DNA of 64,000 nt from Leptospiraceae bacterium (GCA_026005135.1 BPKM01000001.1:434001-498000); one strand, 5' to 3'; positions 37,801 through 47,486 are shown, numbered from the stretch's first letter. The notes: generated by a model from the sequence alone, not told the origin. Numbers and translations: made by a program.

Positions 37801-38503
37801 TGTTGGTATTGTTGGTATTTTTCCTGCAAATACTGATCCAGAAAATTATGATGATATTTTTGTCTTTTCTGACGAAAATCGAAAACAAATTATTGCAACA
37901 TTCCATGGTTTAAGACAGCAAGCAGAAAAAAGAAAAGGAGAACCCAATAGAAATCTTTCTGATTATATTGCTCCTTATAATATTAAAGCAGATTATATTG
38001 GGGCATTTGCAGTAACAGCAGGAAAAGAAATAACAGAGCTTGCAAATTATTATGAAAAACATCATGATGATTATAAAGGTATTTTGATTAAAGCAATTGG
38101 CGATAGAATTGCAGAAGCCTTTGCAGAATATCTACATGAACTGGTAAGAAAAGAAATTTGGGGTTATTCTCCAGATGAAAATTTCACCAATGAAGAATTA
38201 ATAAAAGAAAAATATAGAGGTATACGACCAGCACCAGGTTATCCATCACAACCTGATCATACAGAAAAATGGATATTATTCGATTTACTAAAGGTAGAAA
38301 AATATACACCAATTAGATTAACAGAAAGTCTTGCAATGGTTCCAGCTTCTTCTGTATGTGGTTTATATTTTTCTCATCCAGAAGCGAAATATTTTAATCT
38401 CGGAAAAATACAACAGGATCAAGTAAAAGACTACGCGAAAAGAAAAAAAATGACATTAGAAGAAATGGAAAGATGGTTATCGCCTATTCTTGCTTATAAA
38501 TAG
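34808..38503 (+). CDS. metH: Cobalamin-dependent methionine synthase
   Basis: 1231 residues, full length, with all four modules. Homocysteine domain (residues 1-340) with the zinc cysteines (LNCALG and [10 protein letters not shown]). Pterin (methyl-tetrahydrofolate) domain (360-640; [31 protein letters not shown]). B12 domain (660-900) with the cobalt-ligand motif [11 protein letters not shown] and the lid segment IVNVLPAARS-like here [12 protein letters not shown]. Reactivation (SAM-binding) domain (910-1231) with [16 protein letters not shown] and [26 protein letters not shown] site upstream of the ATG. Confidence 0.98.
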   Translation: MITQNKTNTFLELKEILSNRILVLDGAMGTMIQRHKLTEEDYRGDRFKNHSSELKGNNDLLSITQPEIIKGIHEEYLKAGADIIETNTFNSNKISQEEYHLTDYVYELNYQSAQLAKEIAKKYSTENKKRYVAGAIGPTSKTLSMSPDVSNPAFRAVTFQQMVDSYYEQIHGLIDGGVDILLIETVFDTLNCKAAIYAAQEYFKKHQIELPIMISGTIVDMSGRTLSGQTVSAFWTSISHTPNLLSVGLNCALGSSQMKPFIEELSRLATCYISLYPNAGLPNQFGGYDETPDYMAEILKDYAKNGWLNIVGGCCGTTPEHIRKIAEIVADLPPRKPKEPDHILRLSGLEMLEIRPDSNFINIGERTNVTGSKKFARLIKEKKYEEALEVAKEQIENGANIIDVNMDEGMLDSKKEMEHFLKLIASEPEIAKVPIMIDSSKWEVIETGLQCIQGKGIVNSISMKEGIEAFKEQALKVKQYGAAVIVMAFDEKGQADTYERRIEICKKAYDILTKEIGFNPEDIIFDPNIFAIATGIEEHNNYAVDFINATKWIKENLPYAKVSGGISNLSFSFRGNEVVRRAMHSVFLYHAIKAGLDMGIVNPGQLDVYDEIPEELRIAVEDVILNRRSDATEQLLELAEKYKNQNKEETTIEEWRNLPVEERLKYALVKGIDKYIKEDVLEAVHNKEKYPEALKIIEGPLMDGMNYVGDLFGSGKMFLPQVVKSARVMKKAVNILIPFIEKEKKAEDQQKKAKVLLATVKGDVHDIGKNIVGVVLACNNFDIIDLGVMVPKEKILETAIQEKVDIIGLSGLITPSLDEMIEIAKEMERREMKIPLLIGGATTSEIHTAVKIDPEYSYSVIHVLDASRSVPVVNQLITPQERERFIKEIKNKYKELREKHFTKIDKKYLTLEEARENRLKLDWDQYDPPKPNFIGLQPIKVDIEILKQYIDWTPFFLAWEMKKKFPEILTDPKYGEEATKLYHDALKLLDELQNKIEPVGIVGIFPANTDPENYDDIFVFSDENRKQIIATFHGLRQQAEKRKGEPNRNLSDYIAPYNIKADYIGAFAVTAGKEITELANYYEKHHDDYKGILIKAIGDRIAEAFAEYLHELVRKEIWGYSPDENFTNEELIKEKYRGIRPAPGYPSQPDHTEKWILFDLLKVEKYTPIRLTESLAMVPASSVCGLYFSHPEAKYFNLGKIQQDQVKDYAKRKKMTLEEMERWLSPILAYK

Positions 38504-38534
38504 TAAATATTTATTTGTTATAATAAAGTTTGTA

Positions 38535-38573
38535 AGCGGTCGATACAATCTAATAAGAATATATATGACCGCT
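38535..38573. repeat. Inverted repeat between metH and the second DUF4015 gene
   Basis: 7-bp arms AGCGGTC (38535-38541) and GACCGCT (38567-38573) separated by 25 bases. The loop is long and no T-run follows on either strand, so it is a weak candidate for a bidirectional terminator between two convergent transcripts. Confidence 0.4.
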
Positions 38574-38586
38574 ACAATTATATCAA

Positions 38587-39966
38587 TTATTGATTTATTG
38601 CTATTTGCTTTTTAGAAATTCTTTTAATTGCGTTTATTGCTATATCATAATTATTACGAGCATTCCACATAATCCAGCCATAACCATGATTTTCTTCTAT
38701 AGTTTTTATTTGTCTTAAAATATATTCTTCGTTATAGTTTGTTACACGCCATTTAAATGCTTGTATCCATGGTCTAATTTTTACATATTCTGGAATGATT
38801 TCTTTAAAATAGTTCATGCCCTTTTTATAGATATATTCTGGATAATCTGCTGGATTATCAATACCTTCAAATCCTCTTTCGAAATGAGAAGGATATAACA
38901 TAGGCGAAATTATATCAATATATTTACTAATTTTGGGAATATTTTGCCCTGTTGCATGTATATCTTTATTGATTTGCCAGCCTGTTATTCCAAATACATC
39001 TAAACTTAATTTTGTTTTTGTTGGATATTTTAAAAACCATGCTTTAAATAAAAATTCCTCTAAATGTTTTGTTTTATCTTCGGGGGTTTTAACATTATGA
39101 TAAATTACACCAGATAAATCTCCTTCTGCAGGATATCTTACATAATCAAATTGAATTTCGTCAACACCAAATGATAATAATTCCTTAAAAATTCTTAAAT
39201 TATAATCCTGAACTTCTTCTTTACCTGGATCTAACCAGATAGGTCTTCCTTTATATTCAATTGTTTTAGATAAAGTATTTTCATTATAAATGGCAAGATC
39301 TTTTCTATACTGAATTAAATTCATATCCTGAAATAATGCCAGTCTTATTATAACATAAATTTGATTTTGATGTAAATAATAAATTAATTTATTAAAATCT
39401 TTTATAATTGTTGGATGTTTTTGATATTGTTGAACGATTGGATCATTACTTTTATAAGTTAAAATACCGACAATATCTTTTGCATCTATAACAAGAGCAT
39501 TAATATTCGTATTTTTAATTTTATCTACTATATGGATTATATTATCAATTGTTGCAAGATCCCATCGTATATAAATTGCATATACAGGTTCATTTTTATC
39601 TAAAGGTTGATTTTTAATTTTTACGGAACTATATTCTGGAATAATAAGTGTTTTTCCCGGAATACAAAAATAAGATTTAATATTTTGTTGATTAGTTTTT
39701 ATAAATTCTTTTTTATAATCTTTATAAGAAAAAATAGTTGATTTTGAATATGTTTTTTCTACAATAGAATTGATATGTTCCTTTGTTGAACATTCATATA
39801 TATTTTCTTGTTTTATTATTTCTTGAGTATTTTGTTTTTTATGCTTTCCAATATTTTTGATATGACTGGAAATAGCAAATTTATTATCAACTAAAATTAA
39901 TAAAATAATAAAAGCGATAAAAACTATCAATTCCATATAATATTTTTTTAGTTTTATAAACTTCAT
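38587..39966 (-). CDS. DUF4015 (glycoside-hydrolase-like) membrane-anchored protein, copy 2
   Basis: 459 residues from the ATG at 39966. An N-terminal hydrophobic helix (ELIVFIAFIILLILV) is likely a signal anchor, followed by a linker of about 100 residues and a DUF4015 barrel. Shared landmarks with the gene at 9123: NALVIDAKD, EIQFDYVRYPAEGD, LSLDVFGITGW, ISPMLYPSHF, WIQAFKWRV and WIMWNARNNYDIAINAI. This copy has the longer DYVRYPAEGD loop typical of the family. The substrate is unknown; likely surface glycan. Confidence 0.85.
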   Translation of the reverse strand: MKFIKLKKYYMELIVFIAFIILLILVDNKFAISSHIKNIGKHKKQNTQEIIKQENIYECSTKEHINSIVEKTYSKSTIFSYKDYKKEFIKTNQQNIKSYFCIPGKTLIIPEYSSVKIKNQPLDKNEPVYAIYIRWDLATIDNIIHIVDKIKNTNINALVIDAKDIVGILTYKSNDPIVQQYQKHPTIIKDFNKLIYYLHQNQIYVIIRLALFQDMNLIQYRKDLAIYNENTLSKTIEYKGRPIWLDPGKEEVQDYNLRIFKELLSFGVDEIQFDYVRYPAEGDLSGVIYHNVKTPEDKTKHLEEFLFKAWFLKYPTKTKLSLDVFGITGWQINKDIHATGQNIPKISKYIDIISPMLYPSHFERGFEGIDNPADYPEYIYKKGMNYFKEIIPEYVKIRPWIQAFKWRVTNYNEEYILRQIKTIEENHGYGWIMWNARNNYDIAINAIKRISKKQIAINQ

Positions 39967-39971
39967 ACATG

Positions 39972-39996
39972 GGCAGTTATTTTTAAGGGAACTGCC
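39972..39996. promoter_or_regulatory. Palindrome just upstream of the second DUF4015 gene
   Basis: Inverted repeat GGCAGTT (39972-39978) and AACTGCC (39990-39996), 11-base spacer, immediately 5' of the minus-strand start at 39966. Much more GC-rich than the surroundings. Could be an operator or an mRNA hairpin over the ribosome site. Confidence 0.45.
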
Positions 39997-40091
39997 AGTC
40001 AATCCTTTCGAATGCTATAAGTTTGGATAATGTATGATTTAAATATAAAATATTTCTTGTTATTTTAAATAGTATTGTTAAATTTGAGTTT

Positions 40092-41486
40092 ATGGAACTT
40101 CTAAGTATAAATCCAGCAACAGAAGAAGTATGGGAACGTTTTCCTGCTCATAGTGGTAAAGACATAATTTCTATTATAGAACAATCCGAAAAAGCCTTTC
40201 ATCAATGGAGAAAAATTAATATTAAAAAGCGAAAAGAATATATTAAACATATTTCAGAAAATTTAAAAAATTATAAAAAAGAGTATGCTGAAATTATAAC
40301 AAAAGAAATGGGAAAACCTATAAAAGAATCCATAGCAGAAATAGAAAAATGTGCATTATTATGTGATTATTATTATGAACATGTAGAAAATTTTTTAAAA
40401 CCAGAATTACGAAAAGGAAGTATTAATCATGCAAAAGAAAATATTGTTTCGTTTGAACCCTTAGGAACAATATTAGCGATAATGCCATGGAATTTTCCCT
40501 TCTGGCAGGTATTTCGTTGTGCAATACCATCAATATTAGCTGGAAATTGTGTTATTTTAAAACATGCTCCTAATGTTAGTAAATGTTCTTTAACAATTGA
40601 AAATATATTTAGAGAGTCTGGAATTATAGAAAATGTCTTTCGTTCTATTCTTATAGAAAATGCAAAAGTATCTGAAATTACAGAAGTATTATTATCTCAT
40701 CCACAGATAGCTGGTGTTACAGTGACAGGTAGTGTAAATTCTGGCAAATCAGTTGCAAAAATTGCAGGTAAATATTTAAAAAAATCTGTAATGGAGTTAG
40801 GTGGTTCTGATCCATTTATTGTTTTAGAAGATGCTGATATAGAAGAAGCAGCTAAGACTGGTGCTCTTTCGAGATGTCAGAATACTGGACAGAGTTGTAT
40901 AGCAGCAAAACGATTTATTATTATAGAATCTATTTATGAAGAATTTAAAAAAATTTTTATAAATGAGTTAAATCAATATGCTCATGCAATAGGAAATCCC
41001 TTAAATGAAAATACAAAAATTGGACCTATTGCAAGAAAGGATCTATTAGATAAATTAATAGAGCAGGTAGAGGATGCAAAACAGAAAGATGCAACAATTT
41101 TGATGGGTGGAAATAAAGCTGATTTTCCTAAGGGGTATTTTTATCATCTTACAGTAATAGAAAATATTAGTAAGAAAATGAAAGCATATCAAGAAGAAAT
41201 CTTTGGACCAGTAGTAAGTTTATATAAAGTTTCCAGTATAGAAGAAGCAATACATTTAGCTAATGATACTCCTTATGGTTTAGGAGCATCTTTATGGACA
41301 AAAAATATTGATAAAGCGAAAGAAATCATACCAGAATTATTTTTTGGAAATGTATTTGTAAATTCCTTAGTAAAATCTGATCCAGGATTACCATTTGGAG
41401 GTATAAAAGAATCTGGTTATGGAAGAGAATTATCTATTGAAGGAATAAAAGAGTTTGTTAATATAAAAACAATCAGGATATATTAA
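40092..41486 (+). CDS. Aldehyde dehydrogenase (succinate-semialdehyde dehydrogenase-like)
   Basis: 464 residues, NAD(P)-dependent oxidation of an aldehyde to acid. Substrate-binding start MELLSINPATEEVWERFPA; cofactor motif IMPWNFPFWQVFRCAIP and LKHAPNVSKCS; catalytic Glu in VMELGGSDPFIVLEDADIEE and catalytic Cys in NTGQSCIAAKRFI; and a C-terminal PFGGIKESGYGREL. Sequence is closest to the YneI/GabD succinate-semialdehyde group, but aldehyde specificity cannot be read with confidence. Its TAA overlaps the ATG of the next gene (TAATG), so its translation is coupled to a sensor kinase. Confidence 0.88.
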   Translation: MELLSINPATEEVWERFPAHSGKDIISIIEQSEKAFHQWRKINIKKRKEYIKHISENLKNYKKEYAEIITKEMGKPIKESIAEIEKCALLCDYYYEHVENFLKPELRKGSINHAKENIVSFEPLGTILAIMPWNFPFWQVFRCAIPSILAGNCVILKHAPNVSKCSLTIENIFRESGIIENVFRSILIENAKVSEITEVLLSHPQIAGVTVTGSVNSGKSVAKIAGKYLKKSVMELGGSDPFIVLEDADIEEAAKTGALSRCQNTGQSCIAAKRFIIIESIYEEFKKIFINELNQYAHAIGNPLNENTKIGPIARKDLLDKLIEQVEDAKQKDATILMGGNKADFPKGYFYHLTVIENISKKMKAYQEEIFGPVVSLYKVSSIEEAIHLANDTPYGLGASLWTKNIDKAKEIIPELFFGNVFVNSLVKSDPGLPFGGIKESGYGRELSIEGIKEFVNIKTIRIY

Positions 41487-43408
41487 TGCAGTGGAATGAA
41501 AATTTACAATTATTAGAAGAAATTTTTAAAGAAGGTCCAATTGTAATTTTTGTATGGAAGAATGAACTAGATTGGCCTGTGGAATTTGTTTCTTCTAATG
41601 TAGAACAATTAACAGGCTATACTGATAAAGATTGGTTAGAGCAAAAAGTTGTTTATAAAGAAATCGTACATAAAGATGATATAAAACGTGTAAAAGAAGA
41701 AGTCTCGCTCTTTTCTCACGAATTAAAATTAAAAAGATGGAAACATAAACCTTATAGAATTATTAAAAAAAATGGAGAAACCATATGGGTAAATGATTAT
41801 ACTATATGTATTTATGATGAAAATAAAAAACCTCTAAAGTATATTGGGTATTTAATTGATATTACTCAACAATATTTACAACAACAAGATTTAGAAAATG
41901 AATTAGAAACATATTTTAATTTTTTTGAATATCATTCTGCTCCAATGTTAATAATAGATCCAGAAACAGGAAGAATTATAAATGCGAATCAATCTGCCTG
42001 TCAGTTTTATGGTTATTCTAAAAATCGTTTTAAACAATTAACTATTTATGATATAAATACATTAAGTAACGAAGAAATTAAAATTCGGTTAAATCAAGCT
42101 TTTAATTTTAAAATGAATTATTTTCAATTTCCTCATCGATTGGCAGATGGTTCTATTAGAGAAGTGGAAGTATTTTCTTCTATAATCAATTTAAAAAATA
42201 AAAAATATTTATTTTCTATTATACATGATATTACTGAAAAAATACAATTAGAAAAAAAATTAGAAAAATTAAATCAGGAATTAGAAAGTTTATTACAAAA
42301 AGAAATTAAAGAAAGAGTTTATATTTACAAAAAATTTAAGTTAATCTTTGAACAAAAGTTTTTTGGCATTGGTATAATTAAAGATGGATATTTGATAGAA
42401 TATAATCCTTATTTATTAGAACTAATCGAGTTAAATGAAAATGAAATAAAACAAACGAATTTCTGGGATTTAATTGAATTTAAAGATAACAAATATTTTT
42501 TATTTAAAAATTTTGATCAGTTCAATAAAATACAATTTAATCAATTTTATGAAGTTCAATTAAAAAATAAAACAGAAAAATATTTTTTATTATTTATTGC
42601 TCCTTTTATTGATGTAACGTATAAAAATAAAATAGAAATATTAATATTATTATATGATATAACAGAAAAAAAACAAATTGAAAAAGAAAAGCAAGAGAAA
42701 GAAAAAATGCTATTGTATCAATCAAAATTGGCTGCTATTGGAGAAAGTTTATCAGCACTTGCACATCAATGGAGACAACCCTTAAATTCTTTATCTTTAA
42801 TAATTCAGTATATACAACAATTATCCGAGTTAGGAGAATTAAATAAAGAAAATCTTAATGAAACTCTAAATGAAGCAATAGAACAAATTCACTTTTTATC
42901 AACAACCATTGATGATTTTCGCAATTTTTTTAAAGCAGATACAGAGAAAACATACTTTTTTGTTAAAGATGAATTTTTTTCTTTATTAAAAATTGTTCAA
43001 AATCAATTAGAAAATCATAACATTAAAATCATTATTGAAGGTGATGATTTTAATGTATATGGATATCCCAATTTGTTCAAACATGCTATATTAAATATAA
43101 TTAATAATGCAAAAGATGCTATTTTTGATAAAAAAAAAGAAAAATTAGATTTTAAAGGAAAGATTAAAATTAATTTTGATTCCCATAAAAAAATGATAAA
43201 TATATGTGATAATGGTGGTGGTATTAGAGAAGATATTTTACCAAAAATTTTTCAGCCCTATGTTTCTACAAAAAAAGAAGAAGGTACAGGTCTTGGTTTA
43301 TATTTATGCTATCATATTTTAAAAAAAATGAATGCTACTATTTATTGTTACAACCATATAGAAGAAAATGAAAGAGGTGCTTGTTTTGTAATTCAATTTA
43401 GGGAATAA
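41486..43408 (+). CDS. Cytoplasmic multi-PAS sensor histidine kinase
   Basis: 640 residues, no membrane helix. Three PAS-type modules: residues about 10-130 (SSNVEQLTGYTDKDWLEQ then PAC RIIKKNGETIWVNDY), 145-260 (APMLIIDPETGRIINANQSA) and 270-395 (GIIKDGYLIEYNPYLLELIE). Then a phospho-acceptor helix LAAIGESLSALAHQWRQPLN (His in HQWRQPLN) and an ATPase domain with NIINNAKDAI (N), CDNGGGI (G1) and EEGTGLGLYLC (G2). The HQWRQPLN H-box is common in NtrB-like kinases. Start overlaps the ALDH stop. Confidence 0.9.
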   Translation: MQWNENLQLLEEIFKEGPIVIFVWKNELDWPVEFVSSNVEQLTGYTDKDWLEQKVVYKEIVHKDDIKRVKEEVSLFSHELKLKRWKHKPYRIIKKNGETIWVNDYTICIYDENKKPLKYIGYLIDITQQYLQQQDLENELETYFNFFEYHSAPMLIIDPETGRIINANQSACQFYGYSKNRFKQLTIYDINTLSNEEIKIRLNQAFNFKMNYFQFPHRLADGSIREVEVFSSIINLKNKKYLFSIIHDITEKIQLEKKLEKLNQELESLLQKEIKERVYIYKKFKLIFEQKFFGIGIIKDGYLIEYNPYLLELIELNENEIKQTNFWDLIEFKDNKYFLFKNFDQFNKIQFNQFYEVQLKNKTEKYFLLFIAPFIDVTYKNKIEILILLYDITEKKQIEKEKQEKEKMLLYQSKLAAIGESLSALAHQWRQPLNSLSLIIQYIQQLSELGELNKENLNETLNEAIEQIHFLSTTIDDFRNFFKADTEKTYFFVKDEFFSLLKIVQNQLENHNIKIIIEGDDFNVYGYPNLFKHAILNIINNAKDAIFDKKKEKLDFKGKIKINFDSHKKMINICDNGGGIREDILPKIFQPYVSTKKEEGTGLGLYLCYHILKKMNATIYCYNHIEENERGACFVIQFRE

Positions 43409-43410
43409 TT

Positions 43411-44703
43411 ATGCAAATCGATCCAAAATTATTAGAAATAAAAGAAGATATAAAAATATTAATTGTAGAAGATAGTAAATTATCCAGAGAATATACAAAT
43501 CAAATACTAAAAAAATATTATAATACTATTTATACAGCAGAAAATGGAATAGAAGGTATAGAAATTTTTAAAACTTATCTTCCAGATATTGTAATTACAG
43601 ATATTCGTATGCCAGAAATGGATGGATTAACAATGTTAAAAGAAATGAAAAAAATCAATAATAATTTTTATTCTATCGTTCTTTCTGCTCATGATGAAAA
43701 AGATATTTTAAAAACTTCTATATTGCATGGTGTAACTCGTTTTATAACAAAACCAATTAAAATAGAAGAACTGGTAAAAACGATTGAATCGATAAAAAAA
43801 AATATTTTATTCACAAAAAAACTAAATTTACAAAATCAACTTATAGAAAATATTTTAAACTCTTTAGACATTATCGTGGCAATTTCTGATGGTAATGAAT
43901 TATATGCTTTAAATCAATATGGCTTAAATCTTATTGGCTATTCTTCTATTGAAGAATTTAGAAAAGAACATAAATGTATTTGTGAATTTTTTATTAATGA
44001 ACCAGGTTTTATACAGAATACAGATAATTGGTTATCGAAATTAGAAACTTTAGAAGAAGAAAAAAGAAAGATATTAATTTATGATGTAAAGTTAAAACAA
44101 AATCGCATTTTTTTTGTTAATGCTAAGCCATTTTTAGAGGATCCTCAAAAAAAAATTGTTTCTTTTTATGATATTACTTTACAGGAAAAACAAAAAGAAG
44201 AGCTAAAAAAATTAGCAACAATAGATTTTTTAACTGGTATATACAATAGACATCATTTCCATACCATTTTACAATTTCAATTCGAGAAACAAATTCGATA
44301 TCCTCAGCTAAAACCTTTTGCAATTCTTATGATGGATTTGGATCATTTTAAAGAAATCAATGATAAACATGGACATTTAATTGGAGATGAAGTTTTAAAG
44401 GAATTTGCTCATTTAGTTAAAAATAATATTCGAAAATCAGATTTTTTTGCCAGATGGGGTGGGGAAGAATTTATTATTCTTGTACCAGAAACAAATCGAG
44501 AAAAGGCTTTACAGCTTGGAGAAAAAATTCGTTCTCTTGTGGAAAATCATTTTAAGAATAATTATAAATTACCTAAGGTTACAGTAAGTATAGGCATTAG
44601 TATATATTCTTCTAATGACACAATACATTCTTTAATTGAAAGAGCAGATCAAGCATTGTATATGGCAAAAAGAAATGGAAGAAATAGAGTAGAGATTTTA
44701 TAA
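43411..44703 (+). CDS. Response regulator diguanylate cyclase (REC-PAS-GGDEF)
   Basis: 430 residues. Receiver domain (residues about 12-130: ILIVEDSKLSREYTNQ, phospho-acceptor Asp in PDIVITDIRMPEMDG, Lys in FITKPIK), a PAS-like middle (about 140-265), and a GGDEF domain (about 265-430: DFLTGIYNRHHF, MMDLDHFKEINDKHGH, RWGGEEFIIL). The A-site is intact (GGEEF) and an I-site RKSD sits five residues before it, so it should make cyclic-di-GMP with product inhibition. Lies 2 bp after the kinase, its likely phosphodonor. Confidence 0.93.
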   Translation: MQIDPKLLEIKEDIKILIVEDSKLSREYTNQILKKYYNTIYTAENGIEGIEIFKTYLPDIVITDIRMPEMDGLTMLKEMKKINNNFYSIVLSAHDEKDILKTSILHGVTRFITKPIKIEELVKTIESIKKNILFTKKLNLQNQLIENILNSLDIIVAISDGNELYALNQYGLNLIGYSSIEEFRKEHKCICEFFINEPGFIQNTDNWLSKLETLEEEKRKILIYDVKLKQNRIFFVNAKPFLEDPQKKIVSFYDITLQEKQKEELKKLATIDFLTGIYNRHHFHTILQFQFEKQIRYPQLKPFAILMMDLDHFKEINDKHGHLIGDEVLKEFAHLVKNNIRKSDFFARWGGEEFIILVPETNREKALQLGEKIRSLVENHFKNNYKLPKVTVSIGISIYSSNDTIHSLIERADQALYMAKRNGRNRVEIL

Positions 44704-44706
44704 AAT

Positions 44707-44727
44707 CCCCTATCGTATAGATAGGGG
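44707..44727. terminator. Bidirectional hairpin after the cyclase gene
   Basis: Perfect 8-bp stem CCCCTATC / GATAGGGG with a 5-base loop (44707-44714, 44720-44727) between two convergent genes. On the minus strand it is followed by ATTTTAT; on the plus strand there is no T-run. Confidence 0.7.
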
Positions 44728-44743
44728 CTGAATTCTTAGAAAA

Positions 44744-45904
44744 CTAAAAACTTAAACTATAACCAGCAGAAATATAATAAATGAATTTGGGTATGCTCTG
44801 TCTCGGAGTATAGGTATAACTAAATGGATAACCATTTGCCTGTAATTGTGTTTGTATGGTAGAACCTATATAGGAATTTACAATACTATTCATTAAACCA
44901 GTATTTTTTGAAGGATCAGGTATTTGTCCATCATCTATCGTAGATAGTCCCAATAATCTCACAGCATCATTTTGATAAGTATCGCTATCATAAAAACGAA
45001 TATCAGGTCTATATATACCTACAATAGAAAAGTTGAAGTTTCCCATAGATAAATTTAATGGTAAATCAATATATTTTATACCCTGTAAGTTATTTTGGGT
45101 CTGGTATCCAATTCCAGGATCAAAACTAAGTAAAAAATCCTTATTTTCAATTAAGGAAATTGAATAGCTAATATATGTAAATGTTGATCCTTCAAAACCA
45201 TCTCCATTAATTTCTCCATAAAATGTAATAGATAAATCTGGAAGTATTTTAGGAGAATATCCTACAAATAATTCTGTAAATTGATCTGTTCCTATAACAT
45301 CTTTTGTTGTATTGGGTAATAAATATGTTACGATTCCACCAGACATTGTTCCTAATTTTGTATCAAAAGAATAACTTAATGTTAAATCTATTTCGTCTAA
45401 CCTTCTAAGTCCATTAGCTTCTTTATAAAAAGCTGGTGGAAATTTTTCGCCTTTAATATAGGCTTCTTCATTACCAGAGATAGCACTTCTTATAGCAGAT
45501 TCTACCGTAGAAAAAGGTAAAGCAGGACCAAATATCTGGCTTGCAATAAAAGTTGAATAAGCACTTGCCACTGTTCCAGTATCACCAGGACCTTCTTGTA
45601 AAAGTTCATCAGTATCTTTATCCTGTCTATTGGTTAAAGCAAAAGAAGTCCAAATATTAAAAGACCATCCTTTAGTAAAATTAAATGTCACACTTGGTTG
45701 TAATGCTGGAGCAAAGTTAAAACTCTTAATAGATTTTTTTTCCTGTTCAAATTTACCTTGAAAAACATCTGCACCACGAAATATATATGTAGAAACAATG
45801 GGAATATCTATTTCTATACCTGGTTCAAATGTTTCTTGTCCATATAAAGCAAAACCTATCAAACAGATCAATATTATTGATAGTTTTTTTAGTTGGGAAA
45901 TCAT
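44744..45904 (-). CDS. Outer-membrane beta-barrel protein
   Basis: 386 residues. Signal peptide (MISQLKKLSIILICLIGFALYG). The mature chain is a run of amphipathic strands of about ten residues separated by Gly/Asp/Asn loops, and the last residue is Phe (SAGYSLSF), the BAM recognition signal. The start, EIDIPIVSTYIFRGADVFQ, resembles TorF-type porin-like proteins. GGAGG site right before the ATG. Monocistronic. Function not assigned beyond outer-membrane barrel. Confidence 0.75.
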   Translation of the reverse strand: MISQLKKLSIILICLIGFALYGQETFEPGIEIDIPIVSTYIFRGADVFQGKFEQEKKSIKSFNFAPALQPSVTFNFTKGWSFNIWTSFALTNRQDKDTDELLQEGPGDTGTVASAYSTFIASQIFGPALPFSTVESAIRSAISGNEEAYIKGEKFPPAFYKEANGLRRLDEIDLTLSYSFDTKLGTMSGGIVTYLLPNTTKDVIGTDQFTELFVGYSPKILPDLSITFYGEINGDGFEGSTFTYISYSISLIENKDFLLSFDPGIGYQTQNNLQGIKYIDLPLNLSMGNFNFSIVGIYRPDIRFYDSDTYQNDAVRLLGLSTIDDGQIPDPSKNTGLMNSIVNSYIGSTIQTQLQANGYPFSYTYTPRQSIPKFIYYISAGYSLSF

Positions 45905-46265
45905 AAATCCTCCTTAAATTAAGTTTAAAAATGTAAAAGCAATTTTTATACCTTGAATAAATCATTCCATATTGCTTATAATATAATAATTTTGTTATTA
46001 AAATAAGCATATCAAATAATATTTAAAAAGCTAATACAAGAAAAATATTATTTAGGAATTTTTTTAATTTATTTTGATTAACAAAAATACAAAAGATATT
46101 TTATTTCGTATATATTAATATTAAGTTGATTGATTTCGATAAAGTAAATGTTTAATAAATCATTAAGGACTTTATAAAGACTATCTTAGAATAAAATGTT
46201 ATGTTAGTTAAGATAATTAAAAATAATGTTGATTTTTTAAATTTTATTAAAAAATAGCAATTGTT
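45905..46265. other. AT-rich intergenic region
   Basis: 361 bp of very AT-rich sequence between the divergent barrel and maf genes. It must hold both promoters, but I see no convincing -35/-10 pair. The one structural feature is a nested inverted repeat around 45973-46008, GCTTAT ... ATAAGC, enclosing TAATAA/TTATTA. No gene, RNA or repeat recognised. Confidence 0.4.
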
Positions 46266-46952
46266 ATGGAAGATATTTCGATTTTAGATAAATTTGATGA
46301 AGATATAACAAAACAAAAAATTTCTATCTATCTTGCTTCGAATTCCCCCAGAAGAAAATGGATATTGAATAAAACGGGTTTAAAATTTACCAGTATGCCA
46401 TCAGAATTCAATGAAGATCAATTTTTAGAAAATCTAACAAGTATTAAAAAACAAGGTGCATTATGGTATGTATTACAGAATAATCATAAAGATTTAATTC
46501 ATGAAATTTGTACGAATTTAGCAATTCAAAAAGCATTAATGGTATGGGAAAAAATAAAAACAGATTCTAATCAATTTATAGTATTATCAGCAGATACGTT
46601 AATATATTATAATCAATATTTTTTAACAAAACCAACAAATAAAACAGAAGCTTTCGAAATGTTAAAATTTTTATCTGGAAAAACCCATACAGTAATCACA
46701 TCTCATTGTGTTGTCAATCAAGATAAAATGATCATTACAAAAGACATTATGACATTGGTTACATTTCGTAAATTAACAGAATGGGAAATTTCTTCTTATA
46801 TAGAGACAAATGAACCATTTGATAAAGCTGGTGCCTATGCAATTCAGGGAGAGGGAGCATTTCTTATTGATACAGTTGTTGGTGATTATCTAAATGTAAT
46901 AGGATTATCTTTAAATGCAGTCCTTTTTTTGTTAAAAGAAATCAAAATATAG
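46266..46952 (+). CDS. maf: Maf-family nucleoside triphosphate pyrophosphatase
   Basis: 228 residues. Hydrolyses non-canonical or certain canonical nucleoside triphosphates to monophosphates (house-cleaning). Motifs: IYLASNSPRRKWILN (Maf signature), LSADTLIYY (catalytic Asp), TKPTNKTEAFEMLKFLSGKT, and NEPFDKAGAYAIQGEGAFLI with VVGDYLNVIGLSL. A 50-residue insert after the first motif makes it longer than most Maf proteins (about 190 residues). First gene of a maf-GGCT-mazG-murB run. Confidence 0.93.
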   Translation: MEDISILDKFDEDITKQKISIYLASNSPRRKWILNKTGLKFTSMPSEFNEDQFLENLTSIKKQGALWYVLQNNHKDLIHEICTNLAIQKALMVWEKIKTDSNQFIVLSADTLIYYNQYFLTKPTNKTEAFEMLKFLSGKTHTVITSHCVVNQDKMIITKDIMTLVTFRKLTEWEISSYIETNEPFDKAGAYAIQGEGAFLIDTVVGDYLNVIGLSLNAVLFLLKEIKI

Positions 46953-46991
46953 ACGTATATAATAAATAGGAAGATAAAAAGGATTTTTTAA

Positions 46992-47441
46992 ATGGATTAT
47001 ATTTTTGTTTATGGTACATTACTTTCCGATTTTAATCATCCTTTAAATCAAAAATTACAAAAAGAAGGTCATTTTATTGGTAATGGATTTGTTTTGGGAA
47101 AATTATATGATGTTGGAGAATATCCTGCTGCTATACCTTCTCCTGAATCAATTATTATCGGAGAATTATATAAAATACCAGAAACTTTATTTTTTGATTT
47201 AGATGATTATGAAGATTATAATCCTTACTACCCTGATGAGTCTTTATTTAAGAGAAAAAAAACAAAAGTATTTTTAATAAAAAATATAGATTTAAAACCA
47301 GAAGAATATATCAAATTTAAAGATCAATTTCCTAAAATTTTTAGCTGGATATACTGGTATAATAGACCTGTTGTAAATTTAAAAAGAATAGAAGATTTTG
47401 ATTATAGAGTTTATAAAAAGAAATATATTACATATCTCTGA
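46992..47441 (+). CDS. Gamma-glutamylcyclotransferase-like (AIG2/GGCT) protein
   Basis: 149 residues. Begins YIFVYGTLLSDFNHPLN, the GGCT-fold signature (Y-G-T-L), then GKLYDVGEYPAAIP and the conserved acidic step DLDDYEDYNPYYPDESLFKR, in which one acidic residue is the usual catalytic base. Members release 5-oxoproline from gamma-glutamyl compounds, but many are uncharacterised. Lies 40 bp after maf. Confidence 0.85.
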   Translation: MDYIFVYGTLLSDFNHPLNQKLQKEGHFIGNGFVLGKLYDVGEYPAAIPSPESIIIGELYKIPETLFFDLDDYEDYNPYYPDESLFKRKKTKVFLIKNIDLKPEEYIKFKDQFPKIFSWIYWYNRPVVNLKRIEDFDYRVYKKKYITYL

Positions 47442-47486
47442 AATTTTCATTGTCACTAAATCTTAAATAATTTTTTTCTTTATTAT

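Noticed and set aside
38535-38573. GTAAGCGGTC similar to the left edge (GTAAGCG) of the DUF1564-like units
   Set aside because: The match stops after about 10 bases; no leader, palindrome or gene follows. Treated only as an inverted repeat.
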